Shown: positions 1 to 7,756 of the stretch, one piece after another
Layout of the letters: the number at the start of each line of letters is the position of its first letter
Numbering within the stretch: position 1 is the first letter of the stretch
Source: an uncultured Saprospiraceae bacterium
GTDB lineage: Bacteria > Bacteroidota > Bacteroidia > Chitinophagales > Saprospiraceae
Direction: 5' to 3'
Assembly (NCBI GenBank): GCA_937961455.1
Contig: CALGNN010000091.1
Location: forward strand, 1-41,474
DNA: 41,474 nt
Program-made: the position numbers and the translations under genes
The notes under the pieces: generated by a model
What the model saw: the letters and a program-made list of their open reading frames with translations, nothing else
Told to the model about the DNA's origin: nothing
The model's database searches: none

Positions 1-914
1 TCAAAGAATTGATCCAGTTTTGGAAGAATGATAATCTCAGTTCTTCTATTGATGCTTTTCCCGTACTCAGACTCATTATCCATTTTTGGGATATATTCTG
101 ATCTTCCTCCAGCAGTCATTCTGGAAGGATCTACATTGTATTTTCTTTGTAAAACTCTAGCTACAGAAGTTGCTCTCTTTACAGAAAGATCCCAGTTGTC
201 TTGAATACAAGAAGTAGCAATTGGATCATCATCTGTGTGACCTTCGATTAAGATGTCCATTTCTCTATGATCATTTACAACAGATGCAATTTTACCTAAA
301 ACCACTTCTGCTGAAGGCTTCACATTGGCACTTCCTGAATTGAATAATAATTTATCAGACAATGAAACATACACAACTCCTTTCTTCACTTCAATATTAA
401 CATCTTGATCATTGATATCAGCCAATGATCTTTTTAGATTCATGATCAACACAAGATTGGTTGAATCCTTTCTTTGGATAGACTTAGTCATCTCATTAAT
501 ATAAGAGCTCTGCCTATTTACCGTTTCTAAAGATTTCTTAATACTTGCAGCACCTTCTTTACTAACAATAGATAGATCAGAAAGTCTGTCTAATAAATTG
601 GTGTTGGTCTGCTTTAAGTAATCTAGTTCGGCTTGAAGATCTTTGTATCGTTGATCTCTCTCTCCAATGGTATTTTCTCTTTCGTCTATACGTTCTTGTA
701 GGTATTTAATTCTTTCAGAATTTTCACTTTCTTGTTTTTGCAAAGCCAATTTATCTTCTTCGCATTTTTTTCGGTATGCGTCAAATTCCAATGCAGTATT
801 ATTGTAGTCTTTCTGCAATTGCTCACGCTCTAATTGTAAAGCCTCAAAGTTTTTCTTACTCACACATGAAGAAGCTAAGAGGATGGTAAAAAACATTAAA
901 AAATATTTGGACAT
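1..914 (-). CDS. OmpA-family coiled-coil lipoprotein, 3' end cut by window edge
   Basis: The reading frame opens at ATG 914-912 and is still open at position 1, so only the last residues are missing. The N-terminus is a lipoprotein signal (MSKYFLMFFTILLASSC, acceptor Cys at residue 17). Next comes about 110 charged, heptad-like residues rich in E, K, Q and L, which should form a coiled coil. The C-terminal half is an OmpA/MotB peptidoglycan-binding domain: LLFNSGSANVKPSAEVVLGK, then IEGHTDDDP, then DLSVKRATSVARVL and INRRTEIII. Such proteins tether the outer membrane to peptidoglycan. A perfect TAnnTTTG element lies 17 bases upstream, so the gene can be transcribed alone. The family call is secure; the specific role of this member is not visible. 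Confidence 0.9.
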   Translation of the reverse strand, partial: MSKYFLMFFTILLASSCVSKKNFEALQLEREQLQKDYNNTALEFDAYRKKCEEDKLALQKQESENSERIKYLQERIDERENTIGERDQRYKDLQAELDYLKQTNTNLLDRLSDLSIVSKEGAASIKKSLETVNRQSSYINEMTKSIQRKDSTNLVLIMNLKRSLADINDQDVNIEVKKGVVYVSLSDKLLFNSGSANVKPSAEVVLGKIASVVNDHREMDILIEGHTDDDPIATSCIQDNWDLSVKRATSVARVLQRKYNVDPSRMTAGGRSEYIPKMDNESEYGKSINRRTEIIILPKLDQFF

Positions 915-930
915 ATGAATTGATTTTTGA

Positions 931-938
931 CAAAGTTA
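931..938 (-). promoter_or_regulatory. -7 promoter element TAACTTTG for the OmpA lipoprotein gene
   Basis: On the minus strand TAACTTTG is an exact match to the Bacteroidota -7 consensus TAnnTTTG. It ends 17 bases before the ATG at 914, implying a leader of about 10 bases. A T-rich stretch (GTTTTAG) lies about 20-25 bases upstream at the -33 position. It is the only such match in this intergenic gap. Confidence 0.5.
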
Positions 939-991
939 AAATCTTATCGTTATTCTAAAACTTAATTAAGATTTCAATAACAAAAAATGTA

Positions 992-1606
992 CTAGATTTT
1001 CCATCCGGTGAATCCAAACGGTACTCGATTGTTTTTTGAAATCACAAAACGCTTGTTTGAACTCCATCGAATACTAGCTTCTGGTTGAATACTTATCTTG
1101 TTTTTAATGAGCGCTTTGACATCAATAGCAGCATCGGTTTGAAAAGTAAATACCACATGTGAAGCGTAAAATAAATGATAGGCATACCATTTTCCCTTAA
1201 GCATCTTCCACTTAGCCTTATCTTTCTTTTTGAGTTCTAATATTTTTGGCATTAAGGTAAAATTATCCATATGTACAAAGTCTCTAGCGCTTACTTGTTC
1301 AATGGAAAAATCTACAGAGCTTACCTTTTGTAAGCCCCCAGATATTTCAACGCCGAATTCTTTAAGACTAGCTGAGGCTTTTAAACTAAGTGTTCTATTA
1401 ACGGTCTCATTTATTAAATTAGACGTTCTCAATTGTGTTTCCCAAGAACGCTTAGGTAACTCCAAAACATTTTCTAAATGACCGAATGAAGTAAATGCTT
1501 TTCGTTTTTTTTCTAATACCAGTCCCGGTTGATAATTATCATTGGGTGTTGATAAAAGCCTGATACCATAATTTCCTAAGAAGGCTTTGAAGGGATTATT
1601 TGCCAT
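992..1606 (-). CDS. Candidate gasdermin-like pore-forming protein lacking a C-terminal inhibitory tail
   Basis: The product has 204 residues, no signal peptide, no cysteine and no obvious hydrophobic transmembrane helix, so it is probably cytoplasmic. I read it as gasdermin-like from the order of short motifs that I remember from bacterial gasdermins. An N-terminal FKAFLGNYGIRLLSTP is followed by a Pro-Leu turn and FGHLENVL. Then come an amphipathic region around SLKEFGVEISGGLQKV, a VDFSIEQVSARDF strand, and YHLFYASHVVFTF. The C-terminal strand ends in VPFGFTGWKI, which recalls the PLVFGFQ..L strand of bacterial gasdermins. Known bacterial gasdermins continue about 40-60 residues beyond this point, including the autoinhibitory peptide, and carry an acylated N-terminal Cys; both are absent here. 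The gene follows an EamA transporter by 19 bases, and no protease gene is adjacent. Without an alignment this remains a hypothesis; the fallback call is a conserved hypothetical beta-rich protein. Confidence 0.45.
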   Translation of the reverse strand: MANNPFKAFLGNYGIRLLSTPNDNYQPGLVLEKKRKAFTSFGHLENVLELPKRSWETQLRTSNLINETVNRTLSLKASASLKEFGVEISGGLQKVSSVDFSIEQVSARDFVHMDNFTLMPKILELKKKDKAKWKMLKGKWYAYHLFYASHVVFTFQTDAAIDVKALIKNKISIQPEASIRWSSNKRFVISKNNRVPFGFTGWKI

Positions 1607-1625
1607 GATTATGAATGATTTTAAA

Positions 1626-2477
1626 TTAAGATACAGTTTTCAATCTGGTAATAAAATAACTACTTAATATTATAATTAAGCCTCCTATAATCATATTTAG
1701 ATCTAGCATTTCTCCTAAGAGTAGATATCCAAAAGCAATGGCGCTCACCACTTCTAGATACATAATAGAAGAGGCTGTGCTAGCTTTTAAATATTTTAGT
1801 CCATAGAAAAATAAACTGAAGACTACGATTCCTATTACAAAAGCATAACCAAGAGCAAAGCCAAAATCTTTCAATGCTCCCAAAGGAGCGTTGGTCCAGA
1901 AGATGGGAAGAAAAACCAATACCCCCGCAAAATTTTGATAAAACAGCATTTCATTCCTATGATAATTATCAGCTTCTGACTTAAATAAGACTACCGTTAT
2001 GGCATATCCAAATGAAGCAATTACCGCAGACACCATCCCAATAAAGTCTCGATCTTCAAAACTGAAACTCTTATTCGAATATGCAATAGCAAGTCCAATG
2101 AATGCCAAAAGCATTAAAGCAATCTGTTTTTTCGATACACGCTCTTTTAAAAAAAAGATGCCCAGAATTGTAGCAAAAATAGGCCAGGTATAAAATAAAA
2201 TAACCGCATTACCAATAGAAGTATAGATGAATGCAATTAAATATAAATACATACGACCAGCATTGATAAAGGAACTTAAAAGCATCTTTGGATAATTACC
2301 ATGAAAGCAATTAAGCCTGTTATAAAGTAGCCATATTATTAATAAGAAGGCTGGAAAGGCTGCGCGCAACCAAGCAATTGAACCTGGAGATAATGATTCG
2401 ATTTCTTTAATAAACAAACCACTGCTACCAGCAATACATGCTGCTAAAATCAGGGCATAGAATGCCTTTTGCTTCAT
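1626..2477 (-). CDS. EamA/DMT-superfamily transporter
   Basis: The 283-residue protein is almost entirely hydrophobic and resolves into about ten transmembrane helices in two similar halves, the normal size and layout of EamA (RhaT-like) drug/metabolite transporters. Typical signatures are SSGLFIKEIESLSPGSIAWL at the start of the first half, FFLKERVSKKQ at the end of the first EamA repeat, and YLLLGEMLDLNMIIGG near the C-terminus. These proteins export or exchange small metabolites across the inner membrane; the substrate cannot be read from sequence. A TAnnTTTG element 37 bases upstream suggests that transcription starts here and continues into the gasdermin-like gene 19 bases downstream. 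Confidence 0.9.
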   Translation of the reverse strand: MKQKAFYALILAACIAGSSGLFIKEIESLSPGSIAWLRAAFPAFLLIIWLLYNRLNCFHGNYPKMLLSSFINAGRMYLYLIAFIYTSIGNAVILFYTWPIFATILGIFFLKERVSKKQIALMLLAFIGLAIAYSNKSFSFEDRDFIGMVSAVIASFGYAITVVLFKSEADNYHRNEMLFYQNFAGVLVFLPIFWTNAPLGALKDFGFALGYAFVIGIVVFSLFFYGLKYLKASTASSIMYLEVVSAIAFGYLLLGEMLDLNMIIGGLIIILSSYFITRLKTVS

Positions 2478-2514
2478 GGTTTAATTTATTTTATAATAGC
2501 TAGGGTACTGTGGA

Positions 2515-2522
2515 CAAAGATA
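2515..2522 (-). promoter_or_regulatory. -7 promoter element TATCTTTG ahead of the EamA and gasdermin-like genes
   Basis: On the minus strand TATCTTTG matches TAnnTTTG exactly and sits in the 77-base gap between the M50/TPR gene and the EamA gene, 37 bases from the EamA start codon. No clear TTTG -33 element is seen at the usual spacing, which lowers confidence. Confidence 0.4.
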
Positions 2523-2554
2523 TCAATTAGATGATCTGAATTGCATTTCTATTT

Positions 2555-3733
2555 TTAAAAATCTCTTTCCTTGAGGGTGGCTAATTTATAATCGATTCCA
2601 TGGTAATCTGAGCCATACTCACGTGCAAACTTATAATGAATAACTGCATTGGCTGAATCATTTATTGATTCATAGTATCTAGCAAGCTCCAGATGTGCTT
2701 CATGGTATTTTTCATCGAGACTTAAACAGGCTAATAAATTTTCTTTGACTTGATCATTTGAACCCATCTTTTGTAAAAGCAATGCTCTGGTCAAAAAATT
2801 TAATGGAAGCTTTTTGTCAATGTTATAGGCACTAGTTAAGTCCTCCTCCGTCTCTGCAAGTTTATCTTCCTTGAGCAGCGAATAAGCACGCGCATTTAAT
2901 GTTATGGCATCCGAAAAATTCATATACAAATACTTGCTAAAACAAACGATGGCTTTATCGTGCCGTGAAATTTTTTGAAATAAGAATCCCAACTCTTTAT
3001 AATCTAATAAATTTAGCGGAGTCGTCTGATCAATCTCCTGATAGAGATCGATTGCTTCTTGATAATTTTTTTCCTTTTTATAAATATTTAATAGTGCGTG
3101 ATTGATAGGAACGACCAATTTTGGATCTTGGTCCCTTAAAGCTTCAAGTTGAATTTTTGCATCTTCAAATTTTTCTTCTTCCATTAAACGCATGGCATCT
3201 TTGTAAGGCTGAGGAAATTTATCATAAGCTAGCGTTGCCATTAAATTATATCCATCATTATAACAGAAGCTTCCATCATCTAATAAAATTGGATTTTTTT
3301 GTGGAATGATATTATAAAAAAAGTCAATGACGCTACTTAATATGTATATACCCAAAAGAGTTTTAATGGCATTATTAAAATCAAAGCTTATAATGATCCA
3401 CAAAAAAAACAAGCCAAGTAAAAAACTTGCCAAGGGTCCCATTAAGATGCTAATAACCCTTTCACGTGTATTCGCAATACCCGCATGCTTGCACAAGCCC
3501 GAATACCAAGCGAATAAATTAATTTCTAAATAAATACTTAATCTTCCGAAGTTTAATTGTAAAGTATTTTCTTTATTTCCGTAGCTCCCTACATATACTT
3601 CTACCGGTTTGTCGGTATACAATAAAGCGGGAATCGCATGGCCCAATTCATGAACAAGCGTAGTCATGGAACGCGCCATCGCAATCAAAGCAATACCTAA
3701 TAAGGCATAGACGATACCTAGTACAACACCCAT
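2555..3733 (-). CDS. Membrane M50-type metalloprotease domain fused to TPR repeats
   Basis: The 392-residue protein starts with a transmembrane segment that runs into the zinc site HELGH (His28, Glu29, His32). Two more membrane segments follow (around MGPLASFLLGLFF), then an Asp-containing IPQKNPILLDDGS segment that resembles the third-ligand motif of M50 site-2 proteases. From about residue 175 to the end it is soluble and made of consecutive TPR-type helix pairs, for example LLDYKELGFLFQKISRHDKA and YHEAHLELARYYES. M50 proteases cut transmembrane helices inside the membrane; the TPR part probably selects a partner. The ATG directly follows the TAA of the thioredoxin-like gene with no gap, which implies translational coupling. 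The protease call rests on the zinc motifs; activity is inferred. Confidence 0.8.
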   Translation of the reverse strand: MGVVLGIVYALLGIALIAMARSMTTLVHELGHAIPALLYTDKPVEVYVGSYGNKENTLQLNFGRLSIYLEINLFAWYSGLCKHAGIANTRERVISILMGPLASFLLGLFFLWIIISFDFNNAIKTLLGIYILSSVIDFFYNIIPQKNPILLDDGSFCYNDGYNLMATLAYDKFPQPYKDAMRLMEEEKFEDAKIQLEALRDQDPKLVVPINHALLNIYKKEKNYQEAIDLYQEIDQTTPLNLLDYKELGFLFQKISRHDKAIVCFSKYLYMNFSDAITLNARAYSLLKEDKLAETEEDLTSAYNIDKKLPLNFLTRALLLQKMGSNDQVKENLLACLSLDEKYHEAHLELARYYESINDSANAVIHYKFAREYGSDYHGIDYKLATLKERDF

Positions 3734-4291
3734 TTATGATTTCCACTTGATATTGCAACCCATGCTTGGATGCTGAACATCAGAGATTATTTGATCGGAT
3801 AATAATCCGTCTAAAGCATTTCTTAAATCTGCACCATTATTTTCTTTTCCATTACCTGGACTAGAAGCATCCATTCTTCCTCTATAGGCCAAGTCCATAT
3901 TCTTATCAAAGACATAGAAGTCTGGTGTGCAGGCCGCGTCATATGCTTTGGCTACTTCTTGTGATTCATCATATAAATAAGGAAAAGGGTAGCCTACCGC
4001 TTCTGCATGAACTTTCATTTTATCAGGTCCATCTTGCGGATAATTATTTACATCATTAGAACTTATAGCGATAAAACTCACGCCTTTTTCTTTATAGCTG
4101 TTTGCTAAAGCTACTAACTCCTCATTGATGTGGATAACATAGGGGCAATGATTACAAATAAACATCACGACTGTTGCTTTTTCAGATCGTAAGGCTTCTA
4201 ATGATAAGTTTTTACCAGATACAGTATCTGGTAAATCAAAGGCCGGAGCTTTTGTTCCTAAGGCCAACATGTTTGATTCTTTTAATGCCAT
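3734..4291 (-). CDS. Thioredoxin-fold (AhpC/TSA-like) redoxin
   Basis: A 185-residue thioredoxin-fold protein of the family often called 'thioredoxin family protein/peroxiredoxin'. The active site is C46-N-H-C49 within VVMFICNHCPYVIH. Other fold landmarks are GTKAPAFDLPD at the N-terminus, VSFIAISSND after the second strand, the cis-Pro region ACTPDFYVFD, and a C-terminal GCNIKWKS tail. No signal peptide is seen, so it is likely cytoplasmic; it would reduce peroxides or disulfides. It lies 12 bases after the M15 peptidase gene and abuts the M50/TPR gene, so the three look co-transcribed. Met8 (position 4270) is an alternative start, but the longer form keeps the full N-terminal strand. Confidence 0.9.
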   Translation of the reverse strand: MALKESNMLALGTKAPAFDLPDTVSGKNLSLEALRSEKATVVMFICNHCPYVIHINEELVALANSYKEKGVSFIAISSNDVNNYPQDGPDKMKVHAEAVGYPFPYLYDESQEVAKAYDAACTPDFYVFDKNMDLAYRGRMDASSPGNGKENNGADLRNALDGLLSDQIISDVQHPSMGCNIKWKS

Positions 4292-4303
4292 TGTAGATTT
4301 TAT

Positions 4304-5191
4304 TTAATTTAAACAAGCTTCGTTGATACCCAAGACATAATTTTGAACAACATCAATCTTGCCCGCTACTTGAGCGCCTTTGAAGCCTTTGATTAACTCA
4401 TTATGTAAAAAGGCTTTGGTATGTGCGGTGAATTTTTTTGACAATGGCATATAAGACCAATGCCATTTTTCCTCTTCATAACCAGTCCTGCCATGGTCCT
4501 TAGTAGTATAAGGTTGACACCACCCATATTCATGCGCATGCGCTAAAAGCCAATTATATAATTTAAGCCCTTCTCCTTTTTCAAACCAAGAATTTTCTAA
4601 ATGGTTCAAATCTATATCTGTTCCCCAGTGATGTCTAGAAGTCCCAGGCATAGAACTGTACAACAATATTTTTAAAGCACGCTCTTTGGAATCAGGAACC
4701 GTCTCAGCTAAATTGGTTTTATCTTCTACCAAGCGTTTTCCCGTCCACTTGGCTTCCCATATCGATTTTTGATTCATGAAGTTTCTAGCCGCAGATACAA
4801 TCTTTAAAGTAATACCATCTTTTAATGCAGCTTCCCTCATGAGCAAAAAAGATTCATAAGCTTCTTTTCTTAAATACCTTCCAGCACGATCAGCATATTT
4901 CTCATCAATTTTTATAAAATCTTTGTGCTCTGATGGATTAAATTTTCCCATAAGGTAATTGATGTCAACAGCTTCTTTTACATTGACCTTTGGCTTATCA
5001 ATTTTTGTAAAAGTTTGGCCATCTAATTTTTTATCCTTGGGTGCTTCATTTGTTTTAGGTATGATTTTTTGCGGTTTTTCAGAAGCATTACTTTGCTTCA
5101 TTTCTTTTTTTTGATTACAAGAAAACATAAGTAAGCAAATAAGGAAGCTAGCAAACTTATTGCAACAAATAAATCTAGATTTCATAGACAT
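4304..5191 (-). CDS. M15-family D,D-carboxypeptidase/dipeptidase lipoprotein (VanY-like)
   Basis: The C-terminal 170 residues form a VanY/M15B peptidase. Zinc ligands are visible in SRHHWGTDIDLN (His and Asp) and in EKWHWSYM (last His), with the supporting SAARNFMNQKSIWEAKW region before them. M15B enzymes trim D-Ala ends of peptidoglycan stem peptides. The N-terminus is a lipoprotein signal (FASFLICLLMFSC) followed by a low-complexity K/E/P linker, so it acts in the periplasm on a lipid anchor. I start at MSMKSRF (5191) because the twelve residues before it (from 5227) would place a Trp/Cys stretch ahead of the signal's positive charges; 5185 is also possible. It heads the run with the redoxin and M50/TPR genes. 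Confidence 0.87.
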   Translation of the reverse strand: MSMKSRFICCNKFASFLICLLMFSCNQKKEMKQSNASEKPQKIIPKTNEAPKDKKLDGQTFTKIDKPKVNVKEAVDINYLMGKFNPSEHKDFIKIDEKYADRAGRYLRKEAYESFLLMREAALKDGITLKIVSAARNFMNQKSIWEAKWTGKRLVEDKTNLAETVPDSKERALKILLYSSMPGTSRHHWGTDIDLNHLENSWFEKGEGLKLYNWLLAHAHEYGWCQPYTTKDHGRTGYEEEKWHWSYMPLSKKFTAHTKAFLHNELIKGFKGAQVAGKIDVVQNYVLGINEACLN

Positions 5192-5295
5192 TTTTATACA
5201 GAATATATAGCACCAACGAAGTGCCATTTAAATTCGTCTACAAAATACTAAAATGGACCCAACTCAGATAGAGTATAAGATTCTTCTCACAAGGA

Positions 5296-5303
5296 TAATT
5301 TTG
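5296..5303 (+). promoter_or_regulatory. -7 promoter element TAATTTTG for HMG-CoA reductase
   Basis: TAATTTTG is an exact TAnnTTTG match, 40 bases before the first ATG of the HMG-CoA reductase gene, in the divergent gap shared with the M15 peptidase gene. No good -33 TTTG is seen about 20 bases upstream. Confidence 0.4.
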
Positions 5304-5343
5304 AAGTGTCAAATTTCAAAAAGGCTTAAGTCAAGTAAATTTT

Positions 5344-6636
5344 ATGTTTCTTAGTATTCAAAATCATAAGATAATGCCAACATCAACTGATAAAGTAAAG
5401 CAGTTTTATTCTGCTATTAAAAATATTCACCCACTCATAGAAAGCATAAAGCACAAGCAAGCTGGTTTAATTCCAGAAGATAGAATACCCATTGGAGGAC
5501 AGGATGCTGAAGCAACTTTACATAGACTTAATTATTTAAAGGAAAGAGGCATCACTTTGCCTTATTTAACGGATGAACAAAAATTTGGTGATTCTGCCTC
5601 GCTTCATGGAAATATAGAAAACTTTGTAGGGTTCACACAAATGCCCGTGGGTGTTGCTGGTCCTGTGCATATACTTGGATCGGAAGCTGTTGGAGATTAC
5701 TATGTGCCCTTAGCTACAACTGAAGGCGCACTAGTCGCCTCTTATGATAGAGGTGCCAGAGCTACAAGAGCTGCTGGAGGGATCACAAGTGTTTGTCTTG
5801 CCGAAGGTGTTCAAAGAAGCCCAGTGTTTAAATTTAAAAATGTTGCTTACATGGGCGAGTTTATTTCTTGGGTCTTGCAGCAAAGAGATAAGTTCCCCGA
5901 TTTAGTAGCCGAACGCAGTAGTCATGCAGAGCTTCAAGATGTTACATTTACTATAGAAGGAAATCATTTGATTCTAACCTTTGAATATACAACAGGTGAT
6001 GCCTCAGGACAAAATATGGTGACATTATGCACCGATCAGATTTGCAAGTACCTCATTGCTAATGCTCCGGTAAAACCAGTTTTCTGGTTTATCGAAGGGA
6101 ATTATTCTGGAGATAAAAAAGCTACCTCTCTTTCATTTTCACATGTCAGAGGAAAAAAGGTTGTCGCCGAAGCCGAATTGCCAAAAGAAATAGTGACGAA
6201 CATTTTAAAAACTACACCAGAAGCCATGGCTGAATATTGGCGATCATCTACAATGGGTGTTGTCCAAACAGGAGCCATCGGAGCACAAGGACACGTTGCC
6301 AATGGATTATGTGCTTTATTTATTGCGACGGGACAAGATGTTGCATGTGTTGCTGAAGCTGCGATTGGCATAACTAGAATGGAACACACCGCTAATGATT
6401 CGCTTTATGTCGCTGTCACGCTTCCTAATTTGATCGTAGGTACTGTCGGAGGAGGAACATGGCTTCCTTGGCAAAAGGAGGGACTGAAAATGTTGGGATG
6501 CGAAGGAAATGGAAAAGCTAGAAAATTTGCGGAAATCTGTGCTGCTATCTCATTGTGTGGAGAAATTTCTATTGCAGCAGCATTATCAGCAGGACATTTT
6601 GCCATGGCACACGCAAAATTTGGCAGAAAAAAATAA
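5344..6636 (+). CDS. hmgA: Class I 3-hydroxy-3-methylglutaryl-CoA reductase
   Basis: This enzyme reduces HMG-CoA to mevalonate, the committed step of the mevalonate route to isoprenoids. Class I features are clear: ENFVGFTQMPVGVAGP, TTEGALVASYDRGARA with catalytic Glu127, GDASGQNMVT in the cofactor fold, GDKKAT with catalytic Lys259, TGQDVACVAEA with Asp332, and SAGHFAMAH with catalytic His418. At 430 residues it is the catalytic domain alone, as in archaea and other bacteria, with no membrane anchor. Two starts are possible: ATG 5344 or ATG 5374 (MPTSTDK); the first ten residues look non-conserved. The isoprenoid-related cluster begins 750 bases downstream on the same strand. The family call is certain. 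Confidence 0.96.
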   Translation: MFLSIQNHKIMPTSTDKVKQFYSAIKNIHPLIESIKHKQAGLIPEDRIPIGGQDAEATLHRLNYLKERGITLPYLTDEQKFGDSASLHGNIENFVGFTQMPVGVAGPVHILGSEAVGDYYVPLATTEGALVASYDRGARATRAAGGITSVCLAEGVQRSPVFKFKNVAYMGEFISWVLQQRDKFPDLVAERSSHAELQDVTFTIEGNHLILTFEYTTGDASGQNMVTLCTDQICKYLIANAPVKPVFWFIEGNYSGDKKATSLSFSHVRGKKVVAEAELPKEIVTNILKTTPEAMAEYWRSSTMGVVQTGAIGAQGHVANGLCALFIATGQDVACVAEAAIGITRMEHTANDSLYVAVTLPNLIVGTVGGGTWLPWQKEGLKMLGCEGNGKARKFAEICAAISLCGEISIAAALSAGHFAMAHAKFGRKK

Positions 6637-6785
6637 TTTATACCAAAAAGCCTTATTAAAGCTTAAAAATAATTCACATTAAATAATAATAGATGTGATT
6701 TAATTAATAATTGGGCAATATGTGCTGATTATAACTTGTAGATTTATCCTATTAATAGGGGCGACCTTCAAAGTATCATATACTT

Positions 6786-7346
6786 ATGAGCACATACAAG
6801 ATTATATTATTGTCAATCACCTTAACTGCGATTAGCCTTTTTTCAGCAAATGCGCAAGGCAAAGGAAGCTTTGATATTGGTGTTGATTATGGAATGAATA
6901 GCTTATACAAACAAGGATATCAAACACTACGATATAAGTCTTTTTTTAGTGGATCCGGTTTGCAAGTTTTTACTTTGTCGAATGGTGTATTAAATGTTTC
7001 ATGTAAATATGCAATCGCAGACAAGTGGCATTTGGGTGTAGATTTTGCGCATGAAAAAATCTTCTTTGAACAGGCTCCTGACGTATTTTATATTTATGGA
7101 GGTGTAAAGCAAATTAATGCTTATACCATAGGCACTAAAATCAACTTCACTTATATAGATTATCCTTTTTTCAAAATGTATTCAGGTATTGCTATTGCAT
7201 ACTCGAATCTTCCTATTATGAGGCATAATATTTCAGCCCATTTAACAGGATGTGGATTTAGAATCGGTAGAAAGCTTGCGATACAAGCAGAAATAGGACA
7301 TGGCTATAGAGGTAAATTTAATACAGGCCTAAATTTTCAATTTTAA
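6786..7346 (+). CDS. Small outer-membrane beta-barrel protein, unknown role
   Basis: The 186-residue product has a clean signal peptide (MSTYKIILLSITLTAISLFSANAQ). The mature part shows alternating hydrophobic strands (VLNVSCKYAIADKWHLGVDF, AYTIGTKINFTYID, LAIQAEIGHGYRG) and ends in an aromatic residue (LNFQF), as expected for an eight-stranded outer-membrane barrel. I cannot assign a substrate or partner. It lies 149 bases after HMG-CoA reductase and 44 bases before the lipid cluster on the same strand, so it may belong to that transcript, but it is not as tightly packed as the genes that follow. Confidence 0.7.
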   Translation: MSTYKIILLSITLTAISLFSANAQGKGSFDIGVDYGMNSLYKQGYQTLRYKSFFSGSGLQVFTLSNGVLNVSCKYAIADKWHLGVDFAHEKIFFEQAPDVFYIYGGVKQINAYTIGTKINFTYIDYPFFKMYSGIAIAYSNLPIMRHNISAHLTGCGFRIGRKLAIQAEIGHGYRGKFNTGLNFQF

Positions 7347-7390
7347 ATATATTATGACCTTATTAAGAATTTAATATATAAATAAATAAA

Positions 7391-7756
7391 ATGAAGATTC
7401 TAACGGTTTATTTAGCTTATTTATGGGTAGGTTTTCTACATGCATTTTTTATTGGAGCTAGCTTTTATATGTGTTTTGGAAAAAAGCTTATACAATGGAA
7501 ATTTTGGCAAGTAGCCCTATTATTTTTTCCAATGTTATTATTTTTTGAAGTTTATTGGATTCCAATGTTCAATTATTTAGAATTAGAATTATTTATTCAA
7601 TCCTCTGAAGTTCATGAATATTTTGGAATCGATGGCAAAACCAATTTAATTAATACTTTAAGACCAAGACTTTTTAATTGGATATTTCTAATAATTCAAG
7701 CCACATTCGCAGTGTGGGTAGGTAAAAAATTATTTAATAGAAATCTAAGAAAATGA
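7391..7756 (+). CDS. Small three-helix membrane protein heading the lipid cluster
   Basis: A 121-residue protein with three strongly hydrophobic segments: residues about 5-27, 37-56 and 93-112. A short polar loop with LRPRLFNW precedes the last helix. I do not recognise a family. Its stop overlaps the start of the UbiA-family gene by four bases (ATGA), which indicates translational coupling, so it is very likely a functional part of that pathway, perhaps a membrane scaffold or subunit. That role is inference. No TAnnTTTG element is visible directly upstream. Confidence 0.7.
   Translation: MKILTVYLAYLWVGFLHAFFIGASFYMCFGKKLIQWKFWQVALLFFPMLLFFEVYWIPMFNYLELELFIQSSEVHEYFGIDGKTNLINTLRPRLFNWIFLIIQATFAVWVGKKLFNRNLRK

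Noticed and set aside
6637-6785. Possible terminator hairpin after HMG-CoA reductase
   Set aside because: The TTCACAT/ATGTGAT pairing is short, A/T-rich and has no T run, so it is not convincing.
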